A stretch of DNA of 64,000 nucleotides, taken from contig NC_064622.1 in the NCBI RefSeq assembly GCF_023898315.1, positions 171,326,178-171,390,177 of the forward strand, read 5' to 3'. Under the pieces are notes generated by a model. That model was not told where the DNA came from. It searched no databases and was given only the letters and a program-made list of their open reading frames with translations. This DNA is from Schistocerca nitens (taxonomy: Eukaryota; Arthropoda; Insecta; Orthoptera; Acrididae). Shown piece after piece: positions 40,756-49,971 of this stretch (the stretch's first letter is position 1; the number at the start of each line of letters is the position of its first letter). The position numbers and the translations under genes were made by a program.

Positions 40756-41660
40756 TCTACCTACGATTCACATAATAATTTTCCTTTTGTGTTTATGGGC
40801 CATGGATGTGGACAAGTGTTTCCAGTAGGAGCTTCGCACTATCACTTCGATCGTGACAGTTTATGTTATAGTGCTAGTATGCCGTTTAAAACAGGCCTGG
40901 CGGCGACGTTCGCAAAGTGTCCCCGGTCAGAGGGCAGGTTGTGGTTCCACAGGAATGTGGTCCCCGCGGCTGCTGCTGTGGGTAGTCAGCACGGACGAGG
41001 ACGGCTACGGGGTGCGTGCGTGGAGTGCGTGTGTGCGTGCGACGCCTGGCGCCGGGGGCGCGGGGGCGGGCGCAGTCCGCGGCGTGGCGTGCGGGGCCCA
41101 TATTCGGTGCTGCGGGGGGCGGCGGCCCCCCGGGGGCTGAGCGCCGCCCCCCGCCGGCCTGTCCGCCTCCTCGTTAACACCCAAGGTGTCTGCCGAGGAA
41201 TGCGACGCGCCGGCCGCTGATTGCGTCCTCCCACGCCGCCTGCTGCGCCGCCAACAAAGATCCGAGTGGCCGGGCCGGCTCGCCTCAGACTCCGGAGATG
41301 GCATCACGGAATCTCCTCCGCCAGCTGGCGACCGCGCCCCCAACTCAGTTTAGTTCGCGCCACGGTCTTCCTCCTGGCCTCGGGGTCGCGCGAATACCTC
41401 GTACTGGTGACCTCCCATTTGTCAGCCTGTTTTCTGTCTTTCAAAACTATCGGTTTCGTAACGAGAATTGCTTCCTTCCGAAGTATAAACGTTAGATGGT
41501 TAAGTACGTCTCACAGGGAGTAAGATTTGCCATAAGTTTGCTTTGAGGCGCCCTTGTCTCTTGAATGTTTGGGACGAATAGCTCGTATTACAGAACTGTC
41601 ATATGGTTTAAGCCAGGCATGGACCAACTTGGTTACCAGCTGGCCTAACTCACATATTTA
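40756..41660. other. unassigned, strongly GC-rich CpG-dense block at about 40900-41420
   Basis: Runs such as GGGGGCGCGGGGGCGGGCGC and GGGGGGCGGCGGCCCCCCGG occur, some palindromic. ORFs on both strands are a composition effect. It is the strongest CpG-island-like region of the window. I cannot identify an exon. Confidence 0.5.
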
Positions 41661-41779
41661 CTTAAACTCGGCCGAGCGGTTCTAGGCGCTTCAGTCTGGA
41701 ACCGGGCGACCGCTACGGTACAGGTTCGAATCTTGCCTCGGGCATGGATGTGTGATGTCCTTAGGTTAGTTAGGTTTAA

Positions 41780-43703
41780 AAATGGTTCAAATGGCTCTGA
41801 GCACTATGCGACTTAACATCTGAGGCCATCAGTCACCTAGAACGTAGAACTAATTAAACCTTGAAAGGTCTCTGTTGGATTCCTTTCATGTCAATTTCTT
41901 AAATCTGCTGTCATTTACGGCATAAATTCCTCTTCTAAATTTACTATGGCGATTCTGACTGTCTGGGAGGAGACTGAGCAGTGGAACGTGTTATTTTTAC
42001 ACATAAACAAGAACGATCTGTCGCACTACTACACTTTAAAGCACAGTTTATATGTAATTCTTATATGTAATTCATGTCACACAGTCTCATACGGAACCTA
42101 CATCCGCTTTCTTTTATATACTGTATATGATAAGATACTGTCATCCCCCTTCCCTTCTGTCTGAGAGGATGAATGAGCAAATGTGTTTCTAGTTGCATGC
42201 TTGAGGGTAGCAGACAAGCCTGTCTGCTAGAGAACAGTAGGACCAACGTCGGAACAGGTAGCTACGCTTTCTAAAAGCAGAGAAGTTTCTATTCTTAGTA
42301 TGGTCCTGGCCGTCCCTCGTCATGTTGGTATAGGAAGCTGCCCCTCTGGCCACTTCCGTTTGTATTTGTGAGCCACCCTCAGGAAGCACGCTCGGTAGGA
42401 GCGCAGGGCAGTCTGTCCGGGGCGAGCGTCTGAAGTGGTAAGATCTCCGGCTAAGCGCGTGTCTGCTAAGTCCACAGGACAATGGATTTCTTAAGTTCAG
42501 CCTAACTGAAAATTTAACCACCTTTATTTCAGGTTTATCTCTAAAATATCTAATGTTATCGTAAATTGCAACGCAGTGTAATTCGCGTGTGAAGTTTAGA
42601 ATATCTTCCGGTAGTTGCTTTGTCACTACTTTGTGAGTAAAGTGGAACCACGTGTTGATCAGTAACTCTAACTAAGATCATCAATCTTAAATGCGAATGC
42701 TTGTGTGATTATAACGTCTCGTCTTGACAATATTTTTCAATATAGCAACTTTTCTTTATGTTCAACCCACGTGGGGTGTACTTTGCGAGACCAGTACCAC
42801 GTGCTTATATAACTGTTGGACCCATCAGGTTAATAGTAAGACGATAATAACCAGTTCGAGGTTTTTCTTTTGTAAACTGCTTTTCGATCTAATTTATTTT
42901 AATTATCAAAATTATTGTGGAGTTACACTCTTTGTGGAAACCAAGTTGACCACGTGAAGCATGTGGTGTAATCATCAAAGTAGCCCTCAGCTATTCTTTT
43001 GGGGAAGATTTCACAGAGAGTTAATATGAATTTAGTATACCAGTGTGTGGTACTTACATGACGGACAGGATTGTGCTACGAACGTAATTTCTTTGGGTGA
43101 AAATTGAATCGGTTGGTTGTGGTTAATTTGCTCTTGCATATGTTTCAACGTTCTTCGTGTGTTATTTTATGAATGCAGTGTTGTATGCAGTCTCCCAATC
43201 TTGGCTCCATATTTGATGTGTTCCGTAAGATTACAATCTCACATTTTCACAATCCTAAATACGGCACCAGCTTAGTTATGAATCGAGTTTAATATGCTGA
43301 AATTTCAATGATCAATGTTAAAATAAATTTCCAAATATAAACTGATTTATTTCTTTTTATTTAAATTCTCATTTTTATATACATATCACCGGTTGTCGTA
43401 TGACTGTTAAAAGATTATAATTAATGTTAGTCTGGTTGGGAATTTGGTAAGCTAGACTGAATACCTGGTGAAACAGTTGCTCAGTAATGCAATGTTAACT
43501 TCCCCAGACAGCTCACAGCTTTAACCTGCTTTTATTGTCTATCAGTACCGCTTTCATAGCAAATTAAAGTAACAACGTTACAACCTATCTAACCTAAGGA
43601 CATTACACACATCCATGCCCGAGGCAGGATTCGAACCTGCGACCGTAGCGGTCGCTCGACTCTAGACTGTAGCGCCTAGAACCGCACGGCCACTTCGGCC
43701 GGC
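41780..43703 (-). repeat. SINE subfamily B, inner, split by a solo LTR
   Basis: The 3' half is at 41780-41861 and the 5' half at 43583-43703, on the minus strand. The target duplication TAGGTTTAA lies at 41771-41779 and 43704-43712, in the outer SINE. The LTR of 41862-43582 is inserted in it. Confidence 0.92.
41862..43582 (-). mobile_element. solo LTR, about 1.72 kb, second copy
   Basis: Plus-strand ends are TGAAAGGTCTCTG and AACGTTACA (TG...CA). The 4-bp duplication ACCT lies at 41858-41861 and 43583-43586. It is the inverted homologue of the copy at 37790-39537, with scattered mismatches. The TATA motif (complement at 42111-42120) places its transcription on the minus strand. Confidence 0.84.
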
Positions 43704-43800
43704 TAGGTTTAAGTAATTCTAAGTTCTAGGGGACTGATGACCTCAGATGTTGAGGCCCATAGTGCTCAGAGCCATTTGAACCATTTGAACCTTAAACTCG

Positions 43801-44052
43801 CCGGCCGCTTCTTCGCGTGACGCGACAACAGCACTTTTAGCGCATAAAGTCAAAACCATAGTGTTCCGTGATGTTAAAGCTTATCGGACAACGTACCGAC
43901 ATGAGTGCCACCCCTCTCTCGACACTAAACACTTACAAATTGTGCCTCGAAACACGTGTTACTGTGAATAAATACATTTTATGTTCACCCCGTCTTCTGA
44001 TGATTATGCGACGTGAACATTGAACCTTCATCCACGACGAAATTAACAAACA
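43801..44052. other. unassigned spacer
   Basis: Short stretch without recognised features. Confidence 0.4.
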
Positions 44053-44160
44053 GCTAGCACAGAACTTTACGGTTGAAGGGACTGTAAGCGAATTGTCATA
44101 TCGCTGGCTAGCACAGAACTTTACGGTTGAAGGGACTGTAAGCGAATTGTCATATCGCTG
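44053..44160. repeat. 54-bp tandem duplication
   Basis: GCTAGCACAGAACTTTACGG starts at 44053 and again at 44107. The two 54-bp units appear identical, so the duplication is recent. It stays in frame (18 codons) in a minus-strand ORF that I do not recognise. Confidence 0.95.
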
Positions 44161-46285
44161 GCTCAGTTGTGGAGTATCTTTGCGGACAGCCGCGTCTGCA
44201 GAGTCGAGCATGGGACACGGAACTGTTACGTTGTGTTGTGTGTAGCTCTGTATGTAAGAGGCGTTGTTAGTATGGAAATTGAAGTGTTGCTACAAGTGCT
44301 ATTATAGTAAAGTGATAAAATAAGCAAATGATTCAGAGGAAAGTGCGTCAAGAAGTAATTTGAAAATGAGCAGTGCTGCTGATTTGTAATTGTGTATCCT
44401 CTCGTTGCGTGTCGTACCACACTGTATCAATCATCTGGGCCGTGTTCGGTCTCCCAGAATGAACTGATGTGAATCAGTAGAAATTAGTTACCATAAAAGA
44501 GTGCAGTCAAGTGCCAGTGTCTTGTAGTGAGCGCGAGGACGTGCGATTGATCATCGCGTTCCGCATCATCAGCAATCAACTGCGCCGATACGGCTACGCG
44601 CACGCTCGTACAACTGAGAACTGAGAACTGTAAATTTAACTTTGTGAACAGTGTTAAAATTTATTTCTAGTGTCAAGGAGGACTGGTACCAAAAGAAATC
44701 TGTGTATGCGTGACGAGCGTAAGAACTTACGTGCGATCATTCGGCTTCCGCATCATCATCAACCACCCGCGTCGTGTTCGGTACGCGTACGCTCGTCCGA
44801 GTGATATTGTGGACAGATAATCATCAAGATTGTTAATTGGGATAAAAATTTACGACTTAGAGAGTAAACAGTGCAACCTGCGACTTTCTTTTAGCGTCTC
44901 AAAATATACTTGTTCACACCAGACGTAGAACAGTGTTGTGTTCTGACGATGATTGGCTCCCCTGACTCGCTTGCATATTTCGATAGATAATTTCAGGCAG
45001 GCCAGCAGCAGTATGGAGCAGAACACTGCGACCGCCGCGGGATTATCAGGTACGTGGTGTGGACAGGGCGCACGGTCAAGAAACGGTCCGAAACGACAAC
45101 CAGTACAAAGAATCCCCCACCCCCATTTGTACTTCCGGGCGTGTTACAAGACAACAGATAAGTAATTTGTTCACCAAGTTATGGCCCCTGCTGCCATTGA
45201 GAAAAAGGGCGTATTCCGTGAGTAGTTGGTAATTTTCGTAAAATTGTCGCGTACTAGCAACGTTTGCTGCCTAACAGCGTGTAGCACAGACGAGGGGGCA
45301 AGCAGTAAATAACATTTGTGTGAAATCACCACTGATTCAGCCGCGAAAATAGCTATCCCGGGAGCTCTTCAAGGTAGTAAGCTGCTTCCTCGTCCATTCT
45401 CCGCACGGACGTGAGCACATGGAACATAACTTCCTGGTCAGACTGGAAACGAGTTTTTCTCTCTTGTTCAATATAGTGGCAGCGAACTGGCATTGCGCAT
45501 GTGCGGAATAAACAAAACTTTTACTTGTCGGCGTTATGAGCTGCATACCCAAAGCGAACCGTGTATTGGAGAAAATATACTAAAATTCGTCACGGGAGGA
45601 GAACTACAGGGACAGCCGGTTGCTCGCCAGTGGTGTAAGATGTAAAGAGGCCACACACTTTCAACATATTTTATGTCTCAAGGCGCGTATTAATGTTCTG
45701 TCAGTACTAGAAATACTGATGAGCAGCATCGATATTCCAAAAAAATGTTTTTAGTTTAGTATTCTCAGTACGAACTAAGCTTGTGAGCCCGAGCACTGAG
45801 GGTTCGACGATGTTCGCCTTTCAGATGTTGACAGAGCTTCATGAACCAAGCGCACGGCGTCAGTTCATATTTTCAGTTTGCCTTTACATCTGAATACATA
45901 CTCTGAAAACCACTGGAACCGCATGCCAGAGGGTACGTTCCGTTTTTATCGGTTTCGAGGTATTTTTCCCGTTCCATTCACGTGTGGAGTTCGGGAAGAA
46001 GGACTGATTAAACGTCTCTGTGCACAATGAAATTAGTCTAAAATTGCCTCTGGGAGTGATGTGTAGAGTGTTGTAATACAGAGAGGCTACAATTAATCTT
46101 TCGCTCCTTGAGCCAGTGTAGACGAATAACTACTTACCTTACGGGTTCCCAACCTTATAGGAGTGACGTTCGGACTGTGCCCTGCTGGATTTGCGTTGGT
46201 AGTATTGTCAAATGTCATAACTTGTCATTAGGTGCCGGAATTGGTACGGGGAAGTAGGGTTCAAGCAAGCTTCAGTATCCATTAC
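44161..46285. other. unassigned; imperfect internal repeats at 44525-44815
   Basis: Blocks around 44530-44625 and 44710-44805 share TTCCGCATCATCA, ACGCGCACGCTCGT/ACGCGTACGCTCGT and neighbouring words, about 180 bp apart. A third weak relative (CATCTGGGCCGTGTTCGG) lies near 44430. An ATG at 45013 (MEQNTATAAGLSG) ends at a plausible GT splice donor at 45050. This may be an old LTR/leader or a first exon; I cannot decide. Confidence 0.35.
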
Positions 46286-46910
46286 TATTGCAGACAGTCA
46301 TCATGGATCTGGGTAGGTGAGCAGAGCTTAGCTCGTAAAGCTGTTTTATCAATACAACAGCAATAGTGCCTGGGCTCTTCGCGAGTATTTATGTATGAAA
46401 GGAATACGGAGAGGTCCTCTTTACGCTGCAGGGTTGAAGAACATGATTCGGAAGACCGAATTAACTGGCGATTTGGGAATTGCTCCTGGGATTCGTCGAC
46501 GGCCAGTTGCGCCAGATAATTGTTGAAGGTGTTTCTACTGTTATGCCTGGGAATGCTGGACGCAATACTGGACCCATGATGTCACTCGGTTACTCCATAG
46601 CACCGAATCTGTGGCCGATAGTTCCAAACTGCATAGCCAACGAGAGCACCAGATTTGAACTCATGTGGATTTGTGGCTGTGCAGTTACTTGAAGGGCAGG
46701 GTTTACCAACGGGACAGTAACACACGTTGGAGGTTCAAACTGAGCGTAGCGAGGGATGCAGCCAACACCTCAACTGAGATATTTCGAGCAGCAGGCGAGC
46801 AACCACTAGTGCGATTCCAGGCTGTCGTCACACAGAGCACCATTTGTAACCTGGAACGTAAACAAGGCACACAATTAACAAATGTTATCCTCTCATGCAG
46901 AAATGAAAAC
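46286..46910 (+). pseudogene. mariner-type transposase remnant, internally deleted
   Basis: The N-terminal part LREYLCMKGIRRGPLYAAGL and KNMIRKTELTGDLG resembles the HTH segment found at the start of several insect mariner-like transposases. After a gap, LKGRVYQRDSNTRWRFK and a diverged C-terminal stretch (46690-46880) resemble the LKxxVY region after the last catalytic residue. The catalytic core between them is missing. Both matches are by pattern only. Confidence 0.6.
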
Positions 46911-48180
46911 GTGTGCCTTTCAATGGTTTATTCATTATTTCACTTCCGCAAGTCCTTACAATTGTGCTCAACTTCAAGCATACGAGTGACCTACTTGTCG
47001 CCAGATATCTGAAAGTTACTCCCGATACCTAATCGACTCACAATAATATATTTTGCTTCTCTGTTTATGTCATATCAACACTGAGACTTTGTCGTAAGAT
47101 GTAGGACTCATCCGAAAAGAGTTAATGATATCTCACAATTTCGTAGTTATGATTTTAGCCAGAATAAGCATACGACAAGTCACTCCTTTCCCCCCCCCCC
47201 TTTTTTTTTGACTCATTTCCACTTTATCGTCGTTTTCTGTTGCTTTATACCAACTATAGCTAGTAAAATAGCGGTATGCGATCTCTTTTCGGTGTTCGAC
47301 AATTTAACCTTGTGAAAACCAATGCCAATTGGCAATATAATATGATGGTGTGAAAGTCGCTTGAATATATTGATAGTTCGACAAACTAGTACTGTCAATA
47401 AATAATGGAGAGTGTAGACCCGTTACCATCTGATGCAACTTGTACCACAAAAAATGTGTCCGCTTTAAATATAGATATTTCAAAATAACTGGCGTTTTTC
47501 TCTGTATACAAGAGAGATTCTTCTCCATGTGTATCAATAAAAACAATGATTCATTCTTTGCTTCACTGTGCAGTTATCTGCAGCAACTAAAAGACACTGC
47601 AGGTCAACTCCTTCCTAGCATAGCCACACTTGCGGTGAGGTTTCGCTTCCCGGGCTGTGATGCCAGACACCAACAGGAATCCTGATAAGAGTGCGCAGGT
47701 AGCGTTCAGAGAGCCAGACATGGAAAAAGCATCGAACCTTGACGTCTCACGTGGCATACACACACAGCAAACATGAGGAAAAAAGACAGTGAAAAGCTAA
47801 TCACACTTTCCCCTTACTAAATCCAAGAAGTGGCTTACCAGCAGAAATAAGGATCCGTGTGTACTGTCTCACTAGATCCACATCAGAGTACCTATTCTCT
47901 CTCTCGGGATAAGTTACAAAACCAGACTTAAAAGGACTCCAAACGATGTGAAACAGACTCCTGCAGAGAGCACTCCATGCAGGCTGTAGATTTCCGGCAG
48001 CTGACTTACAGGCTTCAGAAAAGTAAAGAATTAGGCAGAGAGGGTATGTGGGGTGGATGTTAACCAGAAATATGCAGAGCGGACCTGTTGGTTTTACATA
48101 ATTAAATCGTTGCCCTCTAACATAATGAACAAGGGATTCGTTATCTACAAAATTAAACAAGAATCACATTTACAACATTT
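46911..48180. other. unassigned DNA
   Basis: A C/T homopolymer run lies at 47190-47210. ORFs here are short and without motifs. Confidence 0.45.
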
Positions 48181-48185
48181 TATTA

Positions 48186-49611
48186 TACACTCCTGGAAAT
48201 TGTAATAAGAACACCGTGAATTCATTGTCCCAGGGAGGGGAAACTTTATTGACACATTCCTGGGGTCAGATACATCACATGATCACACTGACACAACCAC
48301 AGGCACATAGACACAGGCAACAGAGCATGCACAATGTCGGCACTAGTACAGTGTATATCCACCTTTCGCAGCAATGCAGGCTGCTATTCTCCCATGGAGA
48401 CGATCGTAGAGATGCTGGATGTAGTCCTGTGGAACGGCTTGCCATGCCATTTCCACCTGGCGCCTCAGTTGGACCAGCGTTCGTGCTGGACGTGCAGACC
48501 GCGTGAGACGACGCTTCATCCAGTCCCAAACATGCTCAATGGGGGACAGATCCGGAGATCTTGCTGGCCAGGGTAGTTGACTTACACCTTCTAGAGCACG
48601 TTGGGTGGCACGGGATACATGCGGACGTGCATTGTCCTGTTGGAACAGCAAGTTCCCTTGCCGGTCTAGGAATGGTAGAACGATGGGTTCGATGACGGTT
48701 TGGATGTACCGTGCACTATTCAGTGTCCCCTCGACGATCACCAGTGGTGTACGGCCAGTGTAGGAGATCGCTCCCCACACCATGATGCCGGGTGTTGGCC
48801 CTGTGTGCCTCGGTCGTATGCAGTCCTGATTGTGGCGCTCACCTGCACGGCGCCAAACACGCATACGACCATCATTGGCACCAAGGCAGAAGCGACTCTC
48901 ATCGCTGAAGACGACACGTCTCCATTCGTCCCTCCATTCACGCCTGTCGCGACACCACTGGAGGCGGGCTGCACGATGTTGGGGCGTGAGCGGAAGACGG
49001 CCTAACGGTGTGCGGGACCGTAGCCCAGCTTCATGGAGACGGTTGCGAATGGTCCTCGCCGATACCCCAGGAGCAACAGTGTCCCTAATTTGCTGGGAAG
49101 TGGCGGTGCGGTCCCCTACGGCACTGCGTAGGATCCTACGGTCTTGGCGTGCATCCCTGCGTCGCTGTGGTCCGGTCCCAGGTCGACGGGCACGTGCACC
49201 TTCCGCCGACCACTGGCGACAACATCGATGTACTGTGGAGACCTCACGCCCCACGTGTTGAGCAATTCGGCGGTACGTCCACCCGGCCTCCCGCATGCCC
49301 ACTATACGCCCTCGCTCAAAGTCCGTCAACTGCACATACGGTTCACGTCCACGCTGTCGCGGCATGCTACCAGTGTTAAAGACTGCGATGGAGCTCCGTA
49401 TGCCACGGCAAACTGGCTGACACTGACGGCGGCGGTGCACAAATGCTGCGCAGCTAGCGCCATTCGACGGCCAACACCGCGGGTCCTGGTGTGTCCGCTG
49501 TGCCGTGCGTGTGATCATTGCTTGTACAGCCCTCTCGCAGTGTCCGGAGCAAGTATGGTGGGTCTGACACACCGGTGTCAATGTGTTCTTTTTTCCATTT
49601 CCAGGAGTGTA
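48186..49611 (-). mobile_element. Tc1-like element, intact copy 3 of 3
   Basis: 1426 bp including both TA, TIRs TACACTCCTGGAAAT. Nearly identical to the copies at 8674 and 17690. Confidence 0.95.
48343..49365 (-). CDS. Tc1-like transposase, full length (copy 3)
   Basis: 340 residues with no stop or frameshift. The triad D155, D244 and E277 lies in standard motif contexts (FSDESRF, QQDNARPH, SPIEHVW), with the short 32-residue spacing between D244 and E277. Of the three copies this one has the fewest unusual residues at conserved motifs (DNARPHVS retained, VWRRAGE retained), so it is the best candidate for an active protein. The start is the ATG giving MPRQRGREP. The frame remains open upstream to the TIR, where a stop in flanking DNA ends it. 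Confidence 0.94.
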   Translation of the reverse strand: MPRQRGREPYVQLTDFERGRIVGMREAGWTYRRIAQHVGREVSTVHRCCRQWSAEGARARRPGTGPQRRRDARQDRRILRSAVGDRTATSQQIRDTVAPGVSARTIRNRLHEAGLRSRTPLGRLPLTPQHRAARLQWCRDRREWRDEWRRVVFSDESRFCLGANDGRMRVWRRAGERHNQDCIRPRHTGPTPGIMVWGAISYTGRTPLVIVEGTLNSARYIQTVIEPIVLPFLDRQGNLLFQQDNARPHVSRATQRALEGVSQLPWPARSPDLSPIEHVWDWMKRRLTRSARPARTLVQLRRQVEMAWQAVPQDYIQHLYDRLHGRIAACIAAKGGYTLY

Positions 49612-49758
49612 TTAAAGTGCTTGTTAAACGTTCTAACAAACATTGACAACGCTAAACTAATACCTTGATAAGTTTATTTAAAGGATGTCGTGTCTGGTTC
49701 TAATAAACGTGTTTCAGTACAAAACATTATATGTGCAAAGTTATACCAAAATTGCCGA

Positions 49759-49960
49759 GCCGGCCAGTTTGGCCGAGCGGTTCAAGGCGCTTCAGTCTGG
49801 AACCGCGTGACCACTACGATCGCAGGTTCGAATCCTGCCTCGGGCATGGATGTGTGTGATCTCCTTAGGTTAGTTAGGTTTCAGTAGTTCTAAGTTCTAG
49901 GGGACTGATGACGTCAGATGTTAAGTCCCATAGTGTTCAGAGCCATTTGAACCATTTCTG
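49759..49960 (+). repeat. SINE subfamily B
   Basis: GCCGGCCAGTTTGGCCGAGC start, box B GGTTCGAATCC, end AGAGCCATTTGAACC. The 11-bp target duplication AAAATTGCCGA lies at 49748-49758 and 49961-49971. Confidence 0.95.
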
Positions 49961-49971
49961 AAAATTGCCGA

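Larger units (their letters stand above)
41671..43790 (+). repeat. SINE subfamily B, outer host of a nested pair
   Basis: The 5' half at 41671-41779 and the 3' half at 43704-43790 together make one plus-strand SINE. The perfect 10-bp target duplication CTTAAACTCG lies at 41661-41670 and 43791-43800. It is interrupted by a minus-strand SINE. Confidence 0.93.

Noticed and set aside
40789-41523. Several ORFs of 95-143 codons in the GC-rich block
   Set aside because: Open frames on both strands and in several phases are expected from high GC content; no motif or splice pattern supports any of them.
37786-43586. A giant palindrome or large TIR transposon
   Set aside because: The arms have different target duplications and only one is nested in SINEs, so they are separate LTR insertions.
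41667-43793. A local genomic inversion with SINE halves at both breakpoints
   Set aside because: The target duplications show nested insertions, which explain the arrangement without an inversion.
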